Source: Clostridiales bacterium
GTDB lineage: Bacteria; Bacillota; Clostridia; Christensenellales; Aristaeellaceae
DNA length: 63,790 nucleotides
Assembly (NCBI GenBank): GCA_015056205.1
Contig: SVGS01000021.1
Location: forward strand, 1-63,790
Reading direction: 5' to 3'
Shown: piece after piece, positions 1 through 8,068 of the stretch
Position numbering within the stretch: the stretch's first letter is position 1
Layout: the number at the start of each line of letters is the position of its first letter
Translations under genes and position numbers: made by a program
The notes under the pieces: model-generated
Seen by the model: the letters and a program-made list of their open reading frames with translations, nothing else
Databases searched by the model: none
What the model was told of the DNA's origin: nothing

Positions 1-50
1 ATCTCGATCTTCGCCTTGCTTGCTGCGGCGATTAGTTCGTCCTTCTTCAC
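1..50 (-). CDS. 5' end of an unidentified gene, cut by the window edge
   Basis: A GTG codon at 50-48 on the minus strand follows a good ribosome site (GGAGG with about 8 bases of spacing) and opens a frame that runs off the window after 16 codons (reads MKKDELIAAASKAKIE). A promoter-like element lies just upstream at 77-105. The first residues resemble the start of HU-type DNA-binding proteins, but 16 residues cannot settle the family. The inverted repeat CTCCTT-CAC-AAGGAG at 61-75 overlaps the ribosome site and could hide it in the mRNA. Confidence 0.45.
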   Translation of the reverse strand, partial: MKKDELIAAASKAKIE

Positions 51-76
51 TGAGATCACCCTCCTTCACAAGGAGG

Positions 77-105
77 ATTATATCAGATCAGAGAAGGATT
101 GTCAC
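77..105 (-). promoter_or_regulatory. Sigma-A type promoter for the edge gene
   Basis: On the minus strand GTGACA (-35, one mismatch) is followed after exactly 17 bases by a perfect TATAAT (-10, plus-strand positions 77-82). It points at the GTG start at position 50, leaving a leader of about 20 bases. The remaining stretch 106-268 holds nothing I can name. Confidence 0.6.
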
Positions 106-268
106 CCACAAAATTTAGGTACACTCGTGCGATTACAAGCGTGCAAGGGCTTACATCCTTTTATACGAGGGTTTGCAGCGCGGTGGCTGTTAAGCAATCA
201 AAAATTGATGATCAAATTTTATGGTTTTACGGTCAAATCTACGGCTCTCCGTCCCCTGTCATTTGGAA

Positions 269-1351
269 TCAGTCACGGAAAAGCATCGGCATGAAGGCCC
301 GAATGCAGCGGCGCCATACCGTCCAGTCATGGCCGCCGGGGAAGGTCTCCCGGATCATATTCAGCCCTTTATTCTCCAGGAACAGGTCATCCCTGTCAAA
401 GCTGTCCCGGAACTGATCTTCCGTACCCATGGCGCGATAGAAGACCCGGAAGGCTTCATTGAACTTTTCCGGCGTCTCCAGCAGCTTCAGATGGGGCTGT
501 TCTTCCCCTTCCGCGGCCCAGGGCGCCCGAAGGAATCCGCTGAACAGGCCTGCGTATCCGAACAGATCCGGATGAGTCAGCGTGGTGATACTGGTGTGGA
601 AGCTGCCCATACTCAGGCCGGCCATGGCCCGGTGCCACTTGTCTGACAAAACGTTGTAACGGTCTTCGATAAAGGGAATCAGGTCACTGACCAGAATCCT
701 GGGAAACAGGGACCGGTCGCCCGCTTCGCCGGCTTTCGCCATCCCGTTGCCCATGACGATGATCATCTCTTTCATCTTCCCGTCCGCCAGCAGCCGGTCC
801 GCGATACGGCCCACATGGCCCTGATACACCCAGCCGGTTTCGTTTTCACCGTATCCGTGCTGCAGATAGAGCACAGGAAGCTTTTTCTGCGGATCATACT
901 TCGGCGGTGTATAGACCAGGCAGATCTCGTGCTTCCCGGTCACCGAGGAAAGCACATAATGCCGGGTCACCGCGCCGTGCTCCACCCCCTCCAGATCGTC
1001 CCATCCAGCCATATCCTCCACCGGCACATCCACGAAGTTCATAGGCCGGCAGCAGCCGTATCCGATGGGCAGATAGGGGCAAAGCACATCCGCGCCGTCC
1101 ACCTTCAGGAAGAAGTAGAGAAATCCTTTCCCCAGATCGAAGGTGCCCTCCCAGGCTCCGTCTCCAACGGCTGTCAGCGGATACATCTTCCCGAACTGAT
1201 CAATCGCCACTTCCTTTGCGTCCTTCGCGATGATCCGGAAATGCACCCGGCCGTCCGGCAGCACCTCCGCCCCCTGTTCACCGTCCCGGTTCGGTTCTCC
1301 GAAGTAGGGATCAAAGGATACGCTTACGTCCAAGGGCCACCGTTCTTTCAT
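269..1351 (-). CDS. Esterase-family alpha/beta hydrolase (Esterase D / XynZ-like)
   Basis: A 360-residue protein with no signal peptide, so probably cytoplasmic. Residues about 30-110 look like an N-terminal beta-sandwich (E-set) domain, followed by a PF00756-type esterase domain. The nucleophile elbow is GLSMGS (Ser about 237), the oxyanion region is QHGYGEN (about 164-170) and the catalytic His is in GGHDW (about 341). This layout is common in feruloyl and acetyl esterases linked to glycan breakdown and in enterochelin esterases; the substrate cannot be read from sequence. AAGGGGAGG lies just before the ATG. It stands alone, about 95 bases downstream of the phosphotransferase gene on the same strand. 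Confidence 0.85.
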   Translation of the reverse strand: MKERWPLDVSVSFDPYFGEPNRDGEQGAEVLPDGRVHFRIIAKDAKEVAIDQFGKMYPLTAVGDGAWEGTFDLGKGFLYFFLKVDGADVLCPYLPIGYGCCRPMNFVDVPVEDMAGWDDLEGVEHGAVTRHYVLSSVTGKHEICLVYTPPKYDPQKKLPVLYLQHGYGENETGWVYQGHVGRIADRLLADGKMKEMIIVMGNGMAKAGEAGDRSLFPRILVSDLIPFIEDRYNVLSDKWHRAMAGLSMGSFHTSITTLTHPDLFGYAGLFSGFLRAPWAAEGEEQPHLKLLETPEKFNEAFRVFYRAMGTEDQFRDSFDRDDLFLENKGLNMIRETFPGGHDWTVWRRCIRAFMPMLFRD

Positions 1352-1445
1352 GGTTCCATCCTCCCCTTTTCAGTCTTCCCTGAGCTGCTCCGCACAATTT
1401 CAGACAGCATTCTCATTTCTTTTCATCCTGAAGACGGTGTTTCCG

Positions 1446-2243
1446 TCAGTTCAGTTCGTCAAGCAGAATATAGTACCGGAGTTTCTCTTCGTCTTTCGGA
1501 ACCCCGGCTGCGCGGAACAGATCATCCGGATCAATCTCCGGATAGACTTTTCCGTAGTGTCCGTCGCTGTTATGCTTCAGACTCCTCCAGCCCAGGGCCA
1601 GATCCATCCAGCGGTCACCGGCTCCGACATTTCCCACGTCAATAAAACCCGTAAACCGTTTCCCGTCCGTAAAAAGGTTCGGCAGGCAGAAGTCCCCGTG
1701 CGTTACCACGCGGTCCTGAGGCGGCAGATTGTTTTTCAGCCAGTTCAGGAGAGCCTCCGGGTTTTCAAACCCGCCCGATCCGAAAGTTTCCGGTTCACAG
1801 TCGGAAGGATCAAAGCTCCCGGTCCGGATGGCCGCTTCGGCATGCGAAAGATTATCCGCCACCGTTCTCCCGAACGGACAATCGGCAGCGGGAATCGACC
1901 ATAACGTATGCAGCGCCTGAGCCATGCAGTCCAGCAGCAGGGTGGGATTGTTCATCACCTCGGGTTTGCACAGCTCTTTCCCCTGAATACGTGTCATAAG
2001 CAGCCAGTCCTGGCCGTCCCGCACCTCATGGGCGGCAACCTGCGGCACAGGCGCTTTCCCGGCCAGCCACCGCAGAATCTTCACATCCGCGGTATCCCAG
2101 TCGTCCGCAGGCCGGACTTTCAGCACATAATCATCAAAGAGGAGCACCTGCGCTCCGGATTTTCCCAATCCGTCCAGCTTCCCCGTCCGGTCACCCAGGA
2201 CAGCAGCTATGGAATCCGGGATCTGTTTTAACCTTTCCGACAT
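1446..2243 (-). CDS. APH(3')-like aminoglycoside/small-molecule phosphotransferase
   Basis: 265 residues, the usual length of APH(3') kinases. Seen: VLKVRP with the ATP-binding Lys near 42, the Brenner motif HGDFCLPN (about 192-199, catalytic Asp 194), the magnesium motif IDVGNVGAGDRWMDLA (about 211-226) and the ending YYILLDEL, which matches the C-terminus typical of APH(3')-III-type enzymes. It would move the ATP gamma-phosphate to a hydroxyl of an aminoglycoside or related compound. It lies in a short leftward run with the alpha/beta hydrolase (22-base gap) and the esterase, not next to any mobile gene, so an intrinsic gene is likely. Whether it gives resistance is unknown. Confidence 0.8.
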   Translation of the reverse strand: MSERLKQIPDSIAAVLGDRTGKLDGLGKSGAQVLLFDDYVLKVRPADDWDTADVKILRWLAGKAPVPQVAAHEVRDGQDWLLMTRIQGKELCKPEVMNNPTLLLDCMAQALHTLWSIPAADCPFGRTVADNLSHAEAAIRTGSFDPSDCEPETFGSGGFENPEALLNWLKNNLPPQDRVVTHGDFCLPNLFTDGKRFTGFIDVGNVGAGDRWMDLALGWRSLKHNSDGHYGKVYPEIDPDDLFRAAGVPKDEEKLRYYILLDELN

Positions 2244-2265
2244 AAATCCTCCAAATCGTCAATCC

Positions 2266-3069
2266 TCAGGGTTCCTGCGCGGAGCAGAACCCGAAAACCT
2301 GATCGTAGAAGTCTTTTGCTTCCTCAAAAGCCCCATGTCCAAGGCCCTGATAAATCACCATCCTGCTGCCGGGAATGCCGTTGTGCAGCGTGTAGGGAGC
2401 CTCATTCCCCACCGTGTGATCATCGCTTCCGGCGATAATCAGCGTCGGGCAGCTTATCCTGGACAGTTCATCACAGGCATTGAATTCCAGAATCGCGCAG
2501 GCATTCCTGAAAAAGCGTTCATAGCTTGCGGGTTTCGTGAACCTCGCCATCAGCGGAAACAGCTTCCTGTTTTTTTCAAGATATTGCTTTGAATACATTC
2601 TTTCGGCTGTATCCACCATCAGGCGAACATGATCTCCCTGCTCCGCGATTTGAATCCAGGATCCTACCGCGTCTTTTACCACCTCGTTCGCATTGGGCGC
2701 AGTCACCGCGAGGATCAGTTTGTCCACCAGATCGGGATAATCAATCGCCAGATACTGGGCGATCATGCCGCCCTGGGAAACGCCGAGTACCGCCGCTCTT
2801 TTGATCCCAATCTCCTCCATGACCAGCGCCTGATCTTCAGCCATCTGCCGGATGGTATAACCTTCCGGCATATCGTTTTTCCGGCTGAAGACGGTAACGG
2901 TATATTCATCCAGGTGCTTCTTATATGGCGCTTTCAGAAAGACACCCTTCCCTTTTACCGTGGACAGTCCGTCTGACAGGCCGGGAAGGACAACCAGATT
3001 TTTGCTGCCGTTCCCGAAAGAAACATAGTACATATCTGTGTCTCTGACAGCTGCGCATCCGTTCTTCAT
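2266..3069 (-). CDS. Alpha/beta-fold hydrolase
   Basis: About 267 residues. The nucleophile elbow GVSQGG and the C-terminal GLGHGAFEE (catalytic His) with the acid in AGSDDHTV fit the AB_hydrolase family. The frame is open 17 codons further upstream, but the ATG at 3069 has GGAGGGG six bases ahead, so I place the start there. No signal peptide. It precedes the APH-like gene by 22 bases and is probably co-transcribed. Its relatives include haloperoxidase-, esterase- and proline-iminopeptidase-like enzymes; the substrate is unknown. Confidence 0.8.
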   Translation of the reverse strand: MKNGCAAVRDTDMYYVSFGNGSKNLVVLPGLSDGLSTVKGKGVFLKAPYKKHLDEYTVTVFSRKNDMPEGYTIRQMAEDQALVMEEIGIKRAAVLGVSQGGMIAQYLAIDYPDLVDKLILAVTAPNANEVVKDAVGSWIQIAEQGDHVRLMVDTAERMYSKQYLEKNRKLFPLMARFTKPASYERFFRNACAILEFNACDELSRISCPTLIIAGSDDHTVGNEAPYTLHNGIPGSRMVIYQGLGHGAFEEAKDFYDQVFGFCSAQEP

Positions 3070-3289
3070 GGCAATCCCCTCCGCCACATTCCTGCCGATC
3101 CGCCGCCCGGTTGTCATCATCGTTTTCCGGAAAAGCCCGGATCATCATTCCGGTTCCCATAATAGCATATTCCGGAAGTTTTTTCAGAAAAAAAACAGGG
3201 ACAACGTCCCTGAATTTTTCATTGAAAGAAAGCTGCCTTCCCGTCAGATTGTTCTGAAACCGGCAAAGAGAATCCGGGCCGGATCAGTA

Positions 3290-4771
3290 TCACTGATACC
3301 AGGCTTCAGCATCCTTCCGGAACTTCTGAAGCGATGGTTCGTGCTGATAGAACATATGGCCGGAAGGATAATAGGTGAAGGACAGATTGTCCTGCACATT
3401 GCTGTCCAGGAACAGATGGCTGTAGGTCCATTCCGCTGCAAAGAAGGGCGTCGCCTGATCGTAGTAGCCGCAGATCACCCAAACCTTCATCATCGGGTTT
3501 TTGGACATACAGTCATGGATGATCTTCTCCTGGCTGAGGATGGCGTTTTCATACTCGGGTGATGACCATGCCGCATTTATGGACAGGGACAGCGCTTCGT
3601 AGGAAAGATCTGTCTGAACCTGGAATTTTCTGGTATACAGATCCCGGATCGCTTCAATATACCCGGCGTTGGTGGTTGCCGAAGGATCCGATTCTGCGCT
3701 TCCAAGGCTGCCCTCGACGGCAGGCCCTGTATAGCGTCCGTCTTCCCGGCCCACGACCAGCTTTTCGTCAGCCAGCAGCTGCTTGCAGAAGGTTTCCATA
3801 TCAATCCTCAGGTTCTTTTTCAGGATCAATTCCTTTTTCAGGCCGATAAATCCGGCCATTTTATCCGCAATCGCGTCCACTTCCTCCTGGGTCATGCGGC
3901 TGCCCCTGAACAGCGCGGTCCAGTATTCGCCTCCCGCGAAACCGCGGACTTCATCCAGGTATTCTTCCAGATCCATCCCCTTGTACGGATCCGCAACCTT
4001 CCCATGGTAATGGGCAATCGCCGCATATGTCGGCAGGAACCCCGCATAGGGCAGCTCGTTGCCGTCAGTAAATGCCACGCTGGCGAAGTTGTTGATGGAC
4101 GAAATCATCATCAGGCCGTTCAGGTTCAGGAAGCCTTTCCCCATCAGGTAATCGCACAGGCCTGCCGTACGGGTGGTGCCGTAGGATTCGCCCGCCAAAT
4201 ATTTGGGCGAAGCCCAGCGCTGATTCCGGTTGATATACCGGATGATAAAATCACCAACGGACTGGATATCGCTGGAATAGCTGTAGAATTCCTTCTGATC
4301 CGTTTCACCCGCCGCTCTGGAATAGCCTGTTCCCACCGGATCGATAAACACCAGATCTGTCAGATCCAGCAGGGAGTAATCATTGGGCTCATACCCGGTC
4401 GGTACCTTTGCGAGTTTTCCGTTCTCATCCAGCGAAAGACGGTCCGGACCCATGAGTCCCAGGTTGATAAATGCCGACGCGGCTCCCGGTCCGCCGTTAT
4501 AGGCGAAGGTGACGGGGCGCGCCGCGGGGTCTTCCACGTCGTTCAGCGTATAAGCCGTAAAGAACAGGTCATAATCTCCAAGGGCTGTGCTCATTGCCAT
4601 GGTTCCTGCCGTAACGGTATAATCGATCTCCTTGCCCTGGATTGTCGCTGTGTGCTGCGTAACCGACAAGCGGTCTTCCCGGGACGCTCTTTCGGCCGCT
4701 TCAGAAAGCGCTGCCGACAGCGAAAGCGTCAGCAGGCAGCAAGCGAGCAGGATTGTCAGAACCTTTTTCAT
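3290..4771 (-). CDS. Secreted S10-like serine carboxypeptidase
   Basis: 493 residues with a clear signal peptide (basic start, hydrophobic core, cleavage near ALSEA, about 20-25). Peptidase S10 signatures: YNGGPGAAS (about 91-99, oxyanion hole), AGESYGTTR (about 193-201, nucleophile Ser 196), CGYYDQATP (catalytic Asp region) and SGHMFYQHEPS (catalytic His) near the C-terminus. It should remove C-terminal residues from peptides outside the cell. GAGGAGG precedes the ATG. It is monocistronic, read leftward from a promoter that overlaps the rightward promoter of the GNAT-HD gene. Confidence 0.85.
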   Translation of the reverse strand: MKKVLTILLACCLLTLSLSAALSEAAERASREDRLSVTQHTATIQGKEIDYTVTAGTMAMSTALGDYDLFFTAYTLNDVEDPAARPVTFAYNGGPGAASAFINLGLMGPDRLSLDENGKLAKVPTGYEPNDYSLLDLTDLVFIDPVGTGYSRAAGETDQKEFYSYSSDIQSVGDFIIRYINRNQRWASPKYLAGESYGTTRTAGLCDYLMGKGFLNLNGLMMISSINNFASVAFTDGNELPYAGFLPTYAAIAHYHGKVADPYKGMDLEEYLDEVRGFAGGEYWTALFRGSRMTQEEVDAIADKMAGFIGLKKELILKKNLRIDMETFCKQLLADEKLVVGREDGRYTGPAVEGSLGSAESDPSATTNAGYIEAIRDLYTRKFQVQTDLSYEALSLSINAAWSSPEYENAILSQEKIIHDCMSKNPMMKVWVICGYYDQATPFFAAEWTYSHLFLDSNVQDNLSFTYYPSGHMFYQHEPSLQKFRKDAEAWYQ

Positions 4772-4856
4772 CTGTCGCTACCTCCTCATCCAATTCTTCC
4801 GTTTTCTGAAATGCTTTCCGATTCATCCGTCTCTCTCTGCGTTTCCGGATTCTTCC

Positions 4857-4885
4857 TTGCATGATGATAATGCAGCTGATATAAT
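4857..4885 (+). promoter_or_regulatory. Rightward promoter for the GNAT-HD gene
   Basis: TTGCAT (4857-4862), 17 bases, then a perfect TATAAT (4880-4885). Expected transcription start near 4892, giving a leader of about 70 bases before the ATG at 4962. The -35 is weak (3/6); the spacing and -10 are ideal. Confidence 0.5.
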
Positions 4886-4892
4886 TTGTAAA
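4864..4892 (-). promoter_or_regulatory. Leftward promoter for the S10-like peptidase
   Basis: Minus-strand TTTACA (plus 4887-4892, 5/6), 17 bases, TATCAT (plus 4864-4869, 5/6). Expected start near 4857, giving a leader of about 86 bases. It overlaps the rightward promoter almost completely. Confidence 0.5.
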
Positions 4893-4961
4893 GGAAATTT
4901 TATTGATCAATAGAATGAAGAAATAAAGAAGGACGCTGTCAGCGGTTTCAGGAGACAAACG

Positions 4962-6056
4962 ATGGAGTTAAGGAAAATCAATACACAGGATGCTGCTGCC
5001 CAATGGGAATACACAACGGCGCTGCCTGCGGATGAGAATGGGCTGACAAACCCGTATCACGGTGTCTCTTTCGATGAGTATAAAGAGAAAGTGCTGCCTG
5101 AATTAATCTCTTATGAGCACCCGGTTCATATGCCGGATTGGTTTGTCCCGGAAACATATTACTATCTCTGGAATGAAGGCCGTTTGATCGGAGAATTCAG
5201 AATACGGCACCATCTGACGGAAGCCCTCAGGAACGGTTCAGGACATATCGGATACAGCATCCGGAAAGAAGAACGGGGAAAAGGCTATGGAACCGCCGGT
5301 TTAAAGCTGACCGTTCAGATCGCAAAAAACATAATTCCGGAAGAAGAAATCTATCTGCGGGTCAATCTGGATAACCCGGCCTCTCTCCATGTTATGCTTC
5401 ACAACGGCGGACGCGTTGTCAGTCAGGACGAAAAACATTTCTTTGTCCGAATCGCAAATCCCGGCAAAGGAAGATATCCCTCCGCCGAGGAAGCAGAAGA
5501 GATTCTGGCCGAAGCGGAGCTGTGCAACCCGGGCCCATGGGGTAATCACAGCCGCACGGCTGCCCACTGTGCTGAAAAGATCGCGCTTTATTCCGGTCTT
5601 TGTCCGGAAAAAGCCTATGTCCTCGGCTTGCTGCATGATATCGGCAGGAAATTCGGCAAGCGTCACCTCGGACATGTATCAGACGGATATTCCTATATGA
5701 TGAAACTGGATTATCCGGACGCTGCCAGAATCTGCCTGACCCATTCGTTCAATGACATGAAGATCGAAGGATATGTCGGCAATTTTGACACGACAGAGGA
5801 GGAAACTGAGCTGATCAGAACAAAACTGCAGGAAGTTGTCCCGGATGATTATGATCAGCTGATCCAGTTGTGTGATGCCATCTCCGGTTCCGAGGGGGTC
5901 ATGGACATCATCGAGCGAATGTCCGATGTTAAGCGCCGCTACGGCGATTATGACCAGGGGAAATGGAATAAGAATCTGGAACTGAAAGCTTACTTCGAGA
6001 AACGGATGGACCGTAATCTTTACGAAGCGGTTGAGAAAGACACCTTTCACAATTGA
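4962..6056 (+). CDS. GNAT acetyltransferase fused to an HD-domain phosphohydrolase
   Basis: 364 residues in two parts. Residues 1-165 form a GNAT domain: the acetyl-CoA loop is RKEERGKGYG (about 101-110) and NLDNPASLHVMLHNGG matches motif B. Residues about 175-350 form an HD domain: NHSRTAAH (His 196), LLHDIGRK (His-Asp 225-226), HSFND (second-shell His) and QLCDAIS (downstream Asp), all consistent with a working metal site. HD enzymes cut phosphate esters, often in nucleotides. CAGGAG precedes the ATG. It is followed 90 bases later by the zinc-ribbon gene on the same strand. Both halves are clear, but I know of no defined role for the pair in one chain. Confidence 0.85.
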   Translation: MELRKINTQDAAAQWEYTTALPADENGLTNPYHGVSFDEYKEKVLPELISYEHPVHMPDWFVPETYYYLWNEGRLIGEFRIRHHLTEALRNGSGHIGYSIRKEERGKGYGTAGLKLTVQIAKNIIPEEEIYLRVNLDNPASLHVMLHNGGRVVSQDEKHFFVRIANPGKGRYPSAEEAEEILAEAELCNPGPWGNHSRTAAHCAEKIALYSGLCPEKAYVLGLLHDIGRKFGKRHLGHVSDGYSYMMKLDYPDAARICLTHSFNDMKIEGYVGNFDTTEEETELIRTKLQEVVPDDYDQLIQLCDAISGSEGVMDIIERMSDVKRRYGDYDQGKWNKNLELKAYFEKRMDRNLYEAVEKDTFHN

Positions 6057-6145
6057 CAGAGGCGAAGATAACGGAATCCTGAGCCCGCGGGGCGTTCAGG
6101 CAGAAAGACAGGCAGGTCCTCCAGACCGGAACCGGAGGTGAAAAG

Positions 6146-6442
6146 ATGTCAGCCGTTATCTGGATCGTGATCGGAATTGTTGTTCTTGCCCTATGCTGCG
6201 GGAAAAAGAAAAGAACCGGCACAGATTCCTCAGAAGAACAGAGAAAAGCACTCCGCATCGACCATCCGCATTATATTAATGCGGTCGGGTATGAATGCTC
6301 TGTCTGCGGGGCCCGGTTCAGGAAACAGAGCATGGTATGTCCGCACTGCGGAGCGCGGTTTGAGGGAACCCGGGAAGACGATACCGAATTGGAAGAAGAA
6401 ATGCTGGAAGAAGAGGAATGGGACGAGGAAGAGGGGTTGTAA
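6146..6442 (+). CDS. Small membrane-anchored zinc-ribbon protein with acidic tail
   Basis: 98 residues. A single membrane segment at about 4-18 is followed by a basic stop (KKKR), a linker, two CxxC knuckles (CSVC and CPHC, about 50-70) that should bind one zinc, and a strongly acidic tail (EEEMLEEEEWDEEEG). CGGAGG lies eight bases before the ATG. The likely topology is a cytoplasmic zinc ribbon tethered to the membrane. No function can be assigned. It ends 30 bases before the 3' end of the convergent GH66 gene. Confidence 0.7.
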   Translation: MSAVIWIVIGIVVLALCCGKKKRTGTDSSEEQRKALRIDHPHYINAVGYECSVCGARFRKQSMVCPHCGARFEGTREDDTELEEEMLEEEEWDEEEGL

Positions 6443-6447
6443 TCCAG

Positions 6448-6465
6448 AGCGGCTTTCAGGCCGCT
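6448..6465. terminator. Short hairpin between convergent genes
   Basis: AGCGGC-TTTCAG-GCCGCT forms a perfect 6-bp stem in the 30-base gap between the zinc-ribbon stop (6442) and the GH66 stop (6473). No T-run follows on either strand, so termination strength is doubtful. Confidence 0.4.
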
Positions 6466-6472
6466 GCTTCCA

Positions 6473-8068
6473 TCAACTGATCCATATCAGCCCGCAACAG
6501 ATCAATACAGGAATTACGCAGCTGATTTCAAGCCCATACTGACACTGTGAGGCCAAATACTGAATTTTCATTGGATCGCCGGCGTTTTGATCGGGAGAAG
6601 CATACCATACGCCGGCAGGTTCTTTATCTGTTAATATGTGTAATATAACATTTTGTTGCGGCACCGGCCTGTCTTTTCCCGTGTTCCAGTGATCATCCTG
6701 AACGCCGCAAAGGTTCGCGAAGCCAATGATTTTCCGGTTTCTGTTTTCACGAATTATGATCCAGATCCTGTCCGGATCTCCGTCTGCCGAGCAGGGAGCG
6801 TCCATGCGATATTCCATGTTGTCCCCACCGAAATGAGTATAAGTGACATCCTCCAGAGAACGGTCATAAAGAAGATCTCCATACCGGACAAAAAAATCTT
6901 CATAGCAGCGGATTCGGGTTGCCTGATCCTCTGTCAGCCTGGTATAGTCCGCGTAATAACCTTGCGTAACCACGGCGTTCTTTTCTCCGATAAACAGCTG
7001 CGTGGCTCCATACATCGCGATGGCGAAGGACAGCAGGAGCTGGCTGTACAGCGCGCGATCGGGCTGATCTGTGCGGAATGCGGCCGGATAGGCGGCAAGG
7101 ACTACCGGATGATTGCCTGCCTTTTGGACAGCAGCCCGCAAATGACGGTAGCGGTCCATGGGAGGCCATAGTTCCATATATACCGCATCCTGTGGACAAT
7201 CCTTCGTCTTTTCCGCGGGCCACGTGCCGACATTGTTAAAAATCAGACGGAAACGGATACCGCTGCTTTTCATGGCAGCATCTGTATCTTTGATAAGCGC
7301 CGGAAAACTGTCTTCAAGGAAACGTTTCTTCCCATTCTGAGTAAAGGCAATTTTGGGTTCTCCGTAAGTATCCATATGAATCCCGTCAAATCCGATTTCG
7401 GTGACCGCTTTCTGATATTCATGGATCAGGTGATTTCTCCACGGGCTGTCAATATCCATATAATAAAACGTATTGATAAAGATCAGCGGCTGCCCTCCCG
7501 CTCCATACAGTCCCCAGTCCGGATGTGCTTCCCGGAATTCCCGGCAGGCGGCATACACGGCACCGTAAGCCATAGCAGCCATTCCGTGCTGATGACAGTC
7601 CGCAATTCTTTTCCTGATCACCGGCAGCGAGTTATGTTTGCCCATCATATCCAGATACTCATCTGCCGGAGCCACAAGATGATCATGTCTCCAGCTCCAG
7701 TCATAGAACTGAACATGGGTAATATGGTATTTGGCCAGCGTGGCGACAGCATCCGTTTCCTTCTCCTGAAAATCACAGAGAAAACCGTAGCGGACAACCT
7801 CGCCGCCTGCGTTGACGGCGGTGGTCAGTTTGAACAGGAATGCGCCATTCCGATACAAATCGACTTCAACGCCATATCCTCCCTCTTCAAGAGCAGGGAG
7901 GATCAGCTTCTGTTCCGTTCGGATAACCGGAACACTGCCGGAAAAGATCTCTTTTTCCAGATATGTAATACGCCAGTCCGCACGATCCGCATGGACATCC
8001 TGCCGCAGAAAAAGACGGACGGGCTCGTTTTCCGTATATCTGCCCTTACAGGCGGACAGTTCATTCAT
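6473..8068 (-). CDS. Intracellular GH66 dextranase-like glycoside hydrolase
   Basis: 531 residues without a signal peptide. The central barrel matches GH66 (dextranase / cycloisomaltooligosaccharide glucanotransferase): YGFLCDF, HVQFYDWSWRHD (about 118-129), nucleophile Asp in GIHMDTYGEP (about 233) and acid/base Glu in VYMELWPP (about 289). The N-terminal 90 residues are a beta-sandwich. Without export it probably trims imported alpha-1,6-linked isomalto-oligosaccharides. Its start overlaps the upstream permease stop by 4 bases, so it is the last gene of the leftward transport operon. Confidence 0.85.
   Translation of the reverse strand: MNELSACKGRYTENEPVRLFLRQDVHADRADWRITYLEKEIFSGSVPVIRTEQKLILPALEEGGYGVEVDLYRNGAFLFKLTTAVNAGGEVVRYGFLCDFQEKETDAVATLAKYHITHVQFYDWSWRHDHLVAPADEYLDMMGKHNSLPVIRKRIADCHQHGMAAMAYGAVYAACREFREAHPDWGLYGAGGQPLIFINTFYYMDIDSPWRNHLIHEYQKAVTEIGFDGIHMDTYGEPKIAFTQNGKKRFLEDSFPALIKDTDAAMKSSGIRFRLIFNNVGTWPAEKTKDCPQDAVYMELWPPMDRYRHLRAAVQKAGNHPVVLAAYPAAFRTDQPDRALYSQLLLSFAIAMYGATQLFIGEKNAVVTQGYYADYTRLTEDQATRIRCYEDFFVRYGDLLYDRSLEDVTYTHFGGDNMEYRMDAPCSADGDPDRIWIIIRENRNRKIIGFANLCGVQDDHWNTGKDRPVPQQNVILHILTDKEPAGVWYASPDQNAGDPMKIQYLASQCQYGLEISCVIPVLICCGLIWIS

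Noticed and set aside
815..1645. Long plus-strand frame opposite the esterase and phosphotransferase genes
   Set aside because: It spans two well-supported minus-strand genes, has no ribosome site and shows low-complexity His/Arg/Pro-rich composition typical of an antisense shadow.
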